From: an uncultured Bacteroides sp.
Lineage (GTDB): Bacteria; Bacteroidota; Bacteroidia; Bacteroidales; Bacteroidaceae
Reading direction: 5' to 3'
Length of the DNA: 64,000 bases
Assembly: GCA_947038155.1 (NCBI GenBank)
Contig: CAMQVH010000003.1
Coordinates: 1-64,000 of the forward strand
This document shows positions 46,109 through 53,727 of this stretch, in pieces. The translations under genes were made by a program, and so were the position numbers. Below the pieces are notes generated by a model. It saw only the letters and a list, made by a program, of their open reading frames with translations. It had not been told where the DNA came from and made no database searches. How positions within the stretch are numbered: the stretch's first letter is position 1; each line of letters opens with the position of its first letter.

Positions 46109-46983
46109 ATCATTTTTTTCGTCATACCTCCGTCAATGGTTATATTCTCACCGTTGATAAAATCATTCTCATCCCGGCAGAGAAATAAACACATACGGGC
46201 AATATCTTCCGGTTTGCCCACTCGTCGGGAAGGGTGCTGAGAATGGTCTTCCGGTCGGAGTTGATCATAATCTTGTGTTTGTATCCATCCTGGAGCAATG
46301 GAGTTTACTGTGATATTCCATTCGGATAATGATAAAGCTAATGCATGAGTCAGAGAATAGATACCACCTTTGGAAGCTGCATAACCTTCACTTCCCGGTT
46401 CACTCATCAAATAACGTGTTGAGCAGATATTAATGATTCTTCCATAAGGATTAGAATCAGACTGTGCCTTACGGTGAATGGCAAGTAACCGTGAAGTAAT
46501 AAATACAGGACGAAGATTGACGGAAAGAATCTTGTCGAAATCTTCGACACTTGTTTCTGTAATGGAAGAAAATTTGCTGATACCGACATTGTTGATGAGG
46601 ATGTCTATGTCCTTCCATTCATCCAATATCTGTTGCATACAGCTTTCAAGTACTTCTTTATCACTAACGTCAACAGGATGAAATATGGCTCCGGTATCTC
46701 TTGCCGTTTGTTGACCGGACACAGCATTAATGTCACAGAAGGCTACTTGATGTCCGTCTTTACAGAAAGCTTCTACTATTGCTCTCCCTATGCCTTCCGC
46801 TCCTCCTGTCACAAATACTCTTTTTTTCAGGCTGTCCGGCTTTGAAACAATTTCACTTGCTACCTCCGTTTTGACTTGACTGCTGGTAGTCGTTTTCTTT
46901 TTCCCATATTTCTGTGCCTGTTTCCAAGCAGCTTTTCTGGCCTCGTATTGCTCTTGTTGTCTTTCTATATAATTATCTGCCAT
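46096..46983 (-). CDS. Short-chain dehydrogenase/reductase with an N-terminal extension
   Basis: A 295-residue SDR. I choose the ATG at 46983 (MADNYIERQQEQYEARK); the longer frame to 47094 has no supporting start. The first ~45 residues are a charged helical extension (KAAWKQAQKYGKKKTTTS) not usual for SDRs. The Rossmann core has TGGAEGIG, NNVG, catalytic Ser in ICSTRY, and YAASK as the YxxxK motif, so the catalytic set is complete. The substrate is unknown. A -7 box lies 28 bp upstream. It is convergent with the patatin-like gene and not under the RG-II promoter motif. Confidence 0.88.
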   Translation of the reverse strand: MADNYIERQQEQYEARKAAWKQAQKYGKKKTTTSSQVKTEVASEIVSKPDSLKKRVFVTGGAEGIGRAIVEAFCKDGHQVAFCDINAVSGQQTARDTGAIFHPVDVSDKEVLESCMQQILDEWKDIDILINNVGISKFSSITETSVEDFDKILSVNLRPVFITSRLLAIHRKAQSDSNPYGRIINICSTRYLMSEPGSEGYAASKGGIYSLTHALALSLSEWNITVNSIAPGWIQTQDYDQLRPEDHSQHPSRRVGKPEDIARMCLFLCRDENDFINGENITIDGGMTKKMIYTE

Positions 46984-47010
46984 GATTGTTTTACTTTTAA
47001 ATCTGAGGAG

Positions 47011-47018
47011 CAAAAATA
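47011..47018 (-). promoter_or_regulatory. -7 box of the SDR gene
   Basis: On the minus strand this reads TATTTTTG, matching TAnnTTTG, 27 bp before the chosen ATG. No clear -33 element. Confidence 0.45.
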
Positions 47019-47081
47019 ATATATTTATGTGGTGTATGCAATTTATACAGCAATAAGGAGTATTGATAAACCTGTAAACAA

Positions 47082-47120
47082 TAAAATACCGCACTGATAC
47101 GATAATTGTCAGTGCGGTAT
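47082..47120 (-). terminator. Intrinsic terminator of the GH95-GH105-GH140-GH78 operon
   Basis: ATACCGCACTGA (47086-47097) pairs perfectly with TCAGTGCGGTAT (47109-47120). On the minus strand the stem is followed by TTTTAT, and it lies 38 bp beyond the stop codon of the fusion gene. Confidence 0.85.
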
Positions 47121-47158
47121 AATGATAACAGAGAATCTGTTTTCCTTTTATTCAGCTA

Positions 47159-50100
47159 CTACTTAAGCTTTGAGAGATCTATCTCCGTATACTTGATCCG
47201 TTGGCGACGCCAGGTATAGATTGCATGTAACTTTCCATCTTTTCCCTGAATAATGCTTGGATAAGAATATTGGCTGATAGGGCTGTCTTCTAATGTCAGA
47301 ATCGGTTTCCAGTTGATTCCATCTTCTGATATGGCTATGCAGAGAGGAGTACGGGGACCTTTCGGTGTGCCTGGCAATGTGGAGAAATGATTGTAAATAA
47401 GAATGTGACGTCCGTCACTCATTGTCACGGCATCTGTTCCGGAATTGTTGTTCGGAACATTGCTTAATGTCACTTTACTCCATGTTTCACCATTGTCACT
47501 GCTCCATGATGTTGCAATCTTTGCATTGCGTGTACGGCAAAGTACCTGCAATCTTCCATCCTTATGCTTTAGGATACTGGGTTGGATGGCAAGAATCGGT
47601 TGTGCCCCTTCTCCCTGAATAGCTTCTCCCGCTTCCTGATCATCTACGTTAATACCACCTTTTTTACGGTTCTGAGTCGGGACAGACAGTTCGGCAGGTA
47701 CCGACTCTGTCGTTTTCCAGGTTTTGCCTTTATCATCCGAATATTCAAAATGAATGCGCCATCCCCCTTTGCCCTCTCTGCTTGACGGGCAGATGATGCG
47801 ACCGTTGATGTATTCCGGTTTGTTCTTGATAGGACCTAGAAATCCTTCCGGCAAGGCTTCGCGTTTGCCCCAAGTTTTCCCACCGTCTTTTGAACGAACC
47901 AGCCAGCCGGTCCAGTCGCCTACATTTAATCCTATTTTGTAGAACAGAATTAAATCTCCTCCCGGTATCTGGAAAAGTACAGGATTCCAGCAAGCTTTCC
48001 GGCGGGCAGTCAGTTTTCCTTTGGCATCCAGTACAGGAGTGCATGTCGAGTCTATGCCGGCTAAAGCAGCCTGCGAATCTTTGAGTGAAAAAACTCCGTC
48101 GGCAGCCAGCTTGGGAGCCGTCCATTCTTTGGCACCTTTGGGCTTGCGGCAAACCCAGATACAGCAATCCGGATTACGTTCTTTGGTTCCACCGAAGAAA
48201 GAAGCAACGAGGTCACCGTTTTTCAGTTCTACAATGGTCGCCCCGTGACATTCCGGGAAAGAAGCTTTCTCGTATAGAAATTCATCGCTGATGATGGCAG
48301 CATTCCGTGTCGGTATATCTACGCTGAAATGATATTTTCCGGAACCTATTTTTTCTTTTCGTCCATCCGGCAGATGTACTTCTCCTGTAGTATTGGCAGG
48401 AAGTTCGATATCCCATTCCAAATGCATAGGAGTCTTTTTCCATCGGCTGGTAATCTTTCCGTAGATACTCATATAAGAAGCATCCACGTTACTCAATTCC
48501 TGAATTTCGAAAGCAGGCTGGAAAACAATATGTTTGTAACCGGATTTCCAACGGTCGGCACGGATACCTGCCAGATTGTTGAAACACCAGGGAAGTAAGT
48601 CTCCTAATAACATAACATGATTTCCGCTGTTCATTCCGGGATTTGCCGTGTCACCGTTCCAAAGTTCCCAAATAGTGGTGGCACCTTGTGCTGCCATATA
48701 TCCCCATGAAGGATATGTATCATTGGTAGCCAACAGATAAGCTACATCTGCATGCCCCCGACGACTCAATTCACGCATCAGCCATTGCGTACCGATTACT
48801 CCGGTGCTGATATGCCCTTTGTTCGTTGTAATAATGGTGGTTACTGCATTCTTTGCTACTTCTTTGATATGCGCTTTGGGCACGAGACCGAAGGCAAGTG
48901 GCAGAATATTAGCTGTTACAGTATTATTCCCGTAGAAAACACTATCCGGATACAGAGTATGACCGGGTACAAGTGAAGTACCTTCCTTTATATGCAGGAA
49001 ATGTGCATTGAATGCATCCTTCATTTTATGTTCCAGGTCTTCCCACTCTTTGGCATCCGTAATCAATCCCTGAAGACTGGCGAAGCGATGCATCAGTTGC
49101 AACACTTTCAGGTAATAGGCGGTAGCGATCAAGGCACCATCCGTTTTGCGGGCAGGATCTTGACTGTGAATCATTTCCAACGATTCGGGTGGAACACACC
49201 AGTCTCCATATTTATCTTTGGTGATGATGTAGTCCTTTGTCATATAATACTCACGGATGTGCGATACCCATTTCTTGATAGCCGGATAATTATCTTCTAT
49301 CGGACGTATGTCTCCATAATTAGTGAAGAGCATATCGCAGACTAAGGGCAGGGTAGCAGGCCATGTGACATTATCCGAATAATAGTTCCAGTAAGCCGGA
49401 GCTACATCAGGAATACAGCCGTCTTCGCGCTGTGCTTCGCGGATATCACGTGCCCATTTGTTGTACATGGCATGATTGTCGAAGAACATACTTTCTCCCC
49501 AAGAGCCCATTGCATGATCTCCCAACCAGGGCTGACGTTCGTTACGCTGGGGACAGTCTACCGGCATACCTTTATAGTTACTCCGAATCCCCCAGAATGC
49601 ATTACGTACAACTTGGTTCAATGTTTCGTCCGAACAGGAAAAAGAGCCTGTATGATCCATCTCATCTTCTACGACTTCCACTACGAAATCCTCGGTCTTG
49701 GCATCCGGATATCCGCTGATTTCCACATAACGGAAACCATGATACACAAAACGGGGAGCCCAGGTGGCACCTTGCGGCTCACGTCCGCTAACTACATATA
49801 TATCCGTGCAATGTGCGTCGCGCAGGTTTTTCGTGAAGATTTCTCCATCTGATTCCAGACGTTCTGTAAAATGAAGACGAATGCTGTCGCCTGCCTGGCC
49901 TTTGATGCGGAAACGTACCCATCCAGCCAGATTCTGACCGGTATCCATAATGTATTTATCACCCATTTTTTGGATAGAAACAGGTTTCAGCGTTTCCGTT
50001 ACTTTCATCCCCGGCATCATTTGAGCACGAAGTGTACCCGAAGGAATACTGACGCGTTCTGCCGGCATCCATTTTGTATCGTCATAATCTGTCTGCGTCC

Positions 50101-51031
50101 AGTTTCCCAGTTCTTTGCGGGCGTCATATTCTTCGCCGTCATATTCGTTATTGCTGCGGACAGGACCTTCGGTTGTCAGTTTCCATGAAGTATTCGTCGC
50201 GATTGTCTCCTTACTGCCATCAGCATATTCAACGATCAGATTCAGGCGCAGTTTGGGATATCCGAAGGTCGGAATCTTGTATGGCTTGTAATTCTGACGC
50301 ATGGTATAAAAACGACCATTGCCTAAAGTAACACCGATGGCGTTCTCTTGCTGAAGTTGGGAAGTGACATCGTATGTGTTATACAAGATTGTCTTCCGGT
50401 AATCGGTAGGAGCGGGGGCCAGTACCTGATCACCTATGCGTTGTCCGTTGATGAACAGTTCATACAATCCCATTCCGGCAATGTGCACTGTGGCACGCTT
50501 TATTTTTTTCTTCAAGGCAAATTCCTTGCGAAGATAACGGGCTGCCAGGCGGCTCCATTGAGTTTCACTGTCCCCCGGAGCTGCACGGTCCAGACCGATC
50601 CACTGACCTTGCCAGTCTGCTTCATTGAATAGTCCCATGCTCCAGAAAGCCGGACTACTCCAATCACTTTCACCTTTATTGGTGTAAACCTTCACCTTCC
50701 AAAAGTAGGGAGCATTGCGTTTCAAAGTTTCTCCCTGGTAGGTTATCCATTGGGAAGCATCTGTTTCTACTTTTCCGGAATTCCACATATCTCCTTTCCC
50801 TTGTGCCAATAGCTCGGGGGAAGATGCAACAAGAATGTAATATGCGGTTTGCATCACATTCTGTTCGTCCGATTCGATACGCCAACCCAGTCGGGGTTGG
50901 CGCGTATCGATACCCGACGGATTCTTTAGCTGCTCTGTCCGCAGGTTGGTTACGTCTATGGCTGCGCGTATCGGACCTGCTGCAAGAAACAGAACAGATA
51001 AGAATGATAATATAAGTATCTTTTTATTCAT
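47159..51031 (-). CDS. GH78 alpha-L-rhamnosidase fused to a C-terminal sialidase-like (BNR) propeller
   Basis: A 1290-residue two-enzyme fusion. The ATG at 51031 is preferred; the frame from 51040 starts at TTG. Signal MNKKILILSFLSVLFLAAGPIRAA. Residues ~25-915 have GH78 order: Bac_rhamnosid_N (AGMGLYELFINGQRIGDQVLAP), DTGQNLAGWVRF, catalytic PVDCPQRNERQPWLGD and TTIWELWNGD, and a C-terminal sandwich. Residues ~925-1290 form a six-bladed sialidase-type propeller with Asp boxes (SKDGGKTWGK, YSDDKGKTWKT, SSDNGETWSK). The partner domain may release a keto-deoxy sugar such as Kdo, which carries rhamnose in RG-II side chain C; this is inference. Its start overlaps the GH140 stop by 8 bp, so translation is probably coupled. 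The position corresponds to BT1013. Confidence 0.88.
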   Translation of the reverse strand: MNKKILILSFLSVLFLAAGPIRAAIDVTNLRTEQLKNPSGIDTRQPRLGWRIESDEQNVMQTAYYILVASSPELLAQGKGDMWNSGKVETDASQWITYQGETLKRNAPYFWKVKVYTNKGESDWSSPAFWSMGLFNEADWQGQWIGLDRAAPGDSETQWSRLAARYLRKEFALKKKIKRATVHIAGMGLYELFINGQRIGDQVLAPAPTDYRKTILYNTYDVTSQLQQENAIGVTLGNGRFYTMRQNYKPYKIPTFGYPKLRLNLIVEYADGSKETIATNTSWKLTTEGPVRSNNEYDGEEYDARKELGNWTQTDYDDTKWMPAERVSIPSGTLRAQMMPGMKVTETLKPVSIQKMGDKYIMDTGQNLAGWVRFRIKGQAGDSIRLHFTERLESDGEIFTKNLRDAHCTDIYVVSGREPQGATWAPRFVYHGFRYVEISGYPDAKTEDFVVEVVEDEMDHTGSFSCSDETLNQVVRNAFWGIRSNYKGMPVDCPQRNERQPWLGDHAMGSWGESMFFDNHAMYNKWARDIREAQREDGCIPDVAPAYWNYYSDNVTWPATLPLVCDMLFTNYGDIRPIEDNYPAIKKWVSHIREYYMTKDYIITKDKYGDWCVPPESLEMIHSQDPARKTDGALIATAYYLKVLQLMHRFASLQGLITDAKEWEDLEHKMKDAFNAHFLHIKEGTSLVPGHTLYPDSVFYGNNTVTANILPLAFGLVPKAHIKEVAKNAVTTIITTNKGHISTGVIGTQWLMRELSRRGHADVAYLLATNDTYPSWGYMAAQGATTIWELWNGDTANPGMNSGNHVMLLGDLLPWCFNNLAGIRADRWKSGYKHIVFQPAFEIQELSNVDASYMSIYGKITSRWKKTPMHLEWDIELPANTTGEVHLPDGRKEKIGSGKYHFSVDIPTRNAAIISDEFLYEKASFPECHGATIVELKNGDLVASFFGGTKERNPDCCIWVCRKPKGAKEWTAPKLAADGVFSLKDSQAALAGIDSTCTPVLDAKGKLTARRKACWNPVLFQIPGGDLILFYKIGLNVGDWTGWLVRSKDGGKTWGKREALPEGFLGPIKNKPEYINGRIICPSSREGKGGWRIHFEYSDDKGKTWKTTESVPAELSVPTQNRKKGGINVDDQEAGEAIQGEGAQPILAIQPSILKHKDGRLQVLCRTRNAKIATSWSSDNGETWSKVTLSNVPNNNSGTDAVTMSDGRHILIYNHFSTLPGTPKGPRTPLCIAISEDGINWKPILTLEDSPISQYSYPSIIQGKDGKLHAIYTWRRQRIKYTEIDLSKLK

Positions 51032-52475
51032 GAGTGTCAATTTGATAGCAGTCTTTCTTTACATAATCCTTACTACTGTCTACTACAATCAGGACATGAT
51101 CGTTTCCGCTGCTGTAGCCGCTGTCGTGCTGGAATTTGTGCACACCGTTGTCAAATTCACCGATATATTCCAGTTTACCATCCTTGGTTGTGTACCACCA
51201 TGCGTTCTTCTTGGCACCGCTGATTTTGCTGAAATCAACTTCCATCGGGCGTCCGGTGTAGTTATATACCATCAGATAGTCATTGCCGCGTGTTGCGATG
51301 GCACGGTCATAACGTTCGCCATTCTGTCCGGCGATGACAGACTGATCCGGTACTCGTTCGAAGAATGGGAAAGTCAGCATCAGATTCTTCAGATATTTCA
51401 TTTGATTATATCCGGGATCATTCAGAGCATCATACCAAGGCTTTTTAGCACCATAAGCACCGCCTACGCCCGGTTTGATAAATTGCATGATGGAGTTATG
51501 ACCATACGTATGTCCGAAAGAACCGGCAAATACAGACCAGTAAGCGTACCGGCGTATATCATAATCTTTCCAAAGTAATTCGTTCTCATCATGCAGACCG
51601 TGCGGTATTTCTTCGTAGATGGGTTCACCGTCTATAACGGGCTTCATCGGTTTCATAGCCATACTGCGTTCTACAAAACGCCAGTTGTCTTCTTCCGTAT
51701 TTTCTTCGATGGGATAATCTCCGTCACCGAAACGTTGTCCATAACGGCGGTGTCCGCTCTGGAACATATTGAAATCCAGCCACGGTGCATTGTTGAACCA
51801 AGTAGCAGAAGTCGTTCTGCCACGCGGGTGGAATGTCATCAGATGGTTCTTGTCGATTGCTTTGATGGAGGTTGCCAATGCTTCCCATTCGGCAGTCTTC
51901 ACATCACCACGGATATCCCCACCGATAAACCAGATAATGTTAGGTTCGTCTTTATAGCGTTCTGCCAGGAACTTGCCGTATGCTTTTGCCTGATCTACAT
52001 TCATTTCGCCATGACTTACCGGACTTCCCCAGATGCAGACCATGCCGATATAAAGACCTTTCTTTGCTGCGGTACGGATAATGTAATCCATATGATCCCA
52101 ATAACCATATACACCTTTCTGATTGATATTCTTGAAGTTGTAGCCGTCAGTCATGGAATACTGTCCGTAGATATTCATAGACGGGACATTATTCAATGTC
52201 TGAACCTGAATCACGTTATATCCGCGGCGTTTGCATTGTTCCAGATAATATTCGGCTTCGTCACGATTCAGACGTTCAGGCAGCAGCCAGCCGGTTTCTC
52301 CCAGCCAGAAGAAAGGAGTGCCGTTTTCGTGTTTCAGATAACGTCCTTCTTCAGAAACGACGAGTTTGCCGTTGCTCCATGGGATATACGTCTTTTGTGT
52401 TTTCTTTTGTGCTGCTACAGAAGTTGCCAATGTCAACAGCAGCAATAAGAGAGGAAGAATCTTTAATTTTCTCAT
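51024..52475 (-). CDS. GH140 beta-1,2-apiosidase
   Basis: A 483-residue secreted enzyme (signal ending TSVAAQ). The TIM barrel carries the GH140/DUF4038 pattern (FFWLGETGWLLPERLNRDEAEYYLEQCKRRGYNVIQVQ). Candidate catalytic residues are D187 in IGGDIRGD and E284 in IDGEPIYEE, the positions I recall for BT1012. A C-terminal collagen-binding-like domain follows (YDRAIATRGNDYLMVYNYTGRPMEVDFSKISG). GH140 hydrolyses the bond between apiose and the galacturonan backbone, detaching RG-II side chains A and B. Third gene in the minus operon, 36 bp after GH105. Confidence 0.92.
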   Translation of the reverse strand: MRKLKILPLLLLLLTLATSVAAQKKTQKTYIPWSNGKLVVSEEGRYLKHENGTPFFWLGETGWLLPERLNRDEAEYYLEQCKRRGYNVIQVQTLNNVPSMNIYGQYSMTDGYNFKNINQKGVYGYWDHMDYIIRTAAKKGLYIGMVCIWGSPVSHGEMNVDQAKAYGKFLAERYKDEPNIIWFIGGDIRGDVKTAEWEALATSIKAIDKNHLMTFHPRGRTTSATWFNNAPWLDFNMFQSGHRRYGQRFGDGDYPIEENTEEDNWRFVERSMAMKPMKPVIDGEPIYEEIPHGLHDENELLWKDYDIRRYAYWSVFAGSFGHTYGHNSIMQFIKPGVGGAYGAKKPWYDALNDPGYNQMKYLKNLMLTFPFFERVPDQSVIAGQNGERYDRAIATRGNDYLMVYNYTGRPMEVDFSKISGAKKNAWWYTTKDGKLEYIGEFDNGVHKFQHDSGYSSGNDHVLIVVDSSKDYVKKDCYQIDTHE

Positions 52476-52511
52476 TGTACTTTATCGTTTTTGTAGTTCA
52501 TATCTTTACAT

Positions 52512-53714
52512 TTATTTGTCTGTCATTTTCTCATATTCGATGGCTGCCAGAATAAACGATCCTACTGATTTCGGGTCATTCTCTATAATCGGTTCGCTGA
52601 TATAATATTCGAATGAACCGTCACGGTATCTTTTGGAGTCTCCGCCCAGTCCGGCTACCGCACAACAATTCGTAATGGTATAGCTGCCGTCTTCTTCAAG
52701 ACGGGTAAATGTCTTGACCATTCCATCAAAAGCTTTGCGGGTAGGTTCGATGTAATCCTTGCCGATATATCCCTTATTGACAGCTTTGGCAAGTGTATAG
52801 ATAAATAAGGCGGTTGCCGAAGATTCCAGGTAATTTCCTTCACGCGCTCCCTGATCTGTTACCTGATACCAGGTGCCGGACTGAGGATCCTGATATTTCA
52901 CTAAAGTTTTTGCCAATCCCTGAAGAATCTGCATGACGCTGTCTCGTCCGGTCGTTTCCTGGGGGAGATAATCCAGTACGTCTACCAAGGCTGCTCCATA
53001 CCATCCGATACTGCGGCTCCAGAAATTAGGAGAACAACCGGTTTCGGGATTTGCCCATTTCTGTTCGCGGCTTTCATCCCATCCGTGATAATAAAGTCCT
53101 GTGGTGGGGTCGTATGTTTTGCGTGCTATCAGAAGAATCTGTTTCACAGCTTCATCGTATAGTGCCGGTTCCTGGAAAGTACTGCCGTACTGTACCAAGT
53201 AAGGAGAAGCCATGAAGATGCCATCCAGCCACATCTGATGGGGATATCTTAGCTTATGCCAGAATCCTCCTTCGCTTGTGCGGGGTTGTTCTGCCATCTG
53301 TTTACGTAGGGTATCCATAGCTATTTTATAGCGTTCATCTCCTGATTGTGCATAAAGGTCAAAAAGAATCTTGCCGCCATTGACGTTATCAATGTTGAAT
53401 GAAAGATATTTCATCGTTTTGATATGGCCGTCCGTATCAATCAGACTGTCTGCGTAAATTTTGGCATATTCATAGTAAGTGCTGTCTCCGGTATGTTTCC
53501 ATTCTTCCAGCATAGACTTTACAACAAGTCCGTGGGTATATCCCCAACGGGGTACTTTTGCTTTTTCAATCATCCAGGGTTCGGGAAAACGTTTCATCTC
53601 AGAGCGTGCCATACGTTCGCTCCATTTTTCTGTTTCTGCTTTCTGAGGTGCTGTGCAGGCGATGAAGCAAGCAGCTCCGCAAGCAACAATCAGTTTTAAC
53701 AAGTTTCTGTTCAT
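52512..53714 (-). CDS. GH105 unsaturated uronyl hydrolase lipoprotein
   Basis: A 400-residue protein. The start at 53714 (MNRNLLKLIVACGAACFIAC) gives a lipoprotein signal with lipobox IAC (Cys 20); the longer frame from 53738 starts at a TTG inside GH95. The (alpha/alpha)6 barrel shows HQMWLDGIFMASPYLVQYG, with the Asp proposed for enol-ether hydration, and FWSRSIGWYGAALVDVLDYLP. GH105 enzymes hydrate 4,5-unsaturated uronic acids left by polysaccharide lyases such as the PL1 enzyme in this PUL. The start is 13 bp after the GH95 stop. The position corresponds to BT1011. Confidence 0.92.
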   Translation of the reverse strand: MNRNLLKLIVACGAACFIACTAPQKAETEKWSERMARSEMKRFPEPWMIEKAKVPRWGYTHGLVVKSMLEEWKHTGDSTYYEYAKIYADSLIDTDGHIKTMKYLSFNIDNVNGGKILFDLYAQSGDERYKIAMDTLRKQMAEQPRTSEGGFWHKLRYPHQMWLDGIFMASPYLVQYGSTFQEPALYDEAVKQILLIARKTYDPTTGLYYHGWDESREQKWANPETGCSPNFWSRSIGWYGAALVDVLDYLPQETTGRDSVMQILQGLAKTLVKYQDPQSGTWYQVTDQGAREGNYLESSATALFIYTLAKAVNKGYIGKDYIEPTRKAFDGMVKTFTRLEEDGSYTITNCCAVAGLGGDSKRYRDGSFEYYISEPIIENDPKSVGSFILAAIEYEKMTDK

Positions 53715-53727
53715 ATAGGTAGAGTTA

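Noticed and set aside
50946..51578. 210-codon open frame opposite the GH78/GH140 junction
   Set aside because: Antisense to two well-supported genes; translation is hydrophobic and without a recognisable family.
51591..52448. 285-codon open frame opposite the GH140 gene
   Set aside because: It is antisense to a complete GH140 enzyme with intact catalytic residues, and its translation shows no domain.
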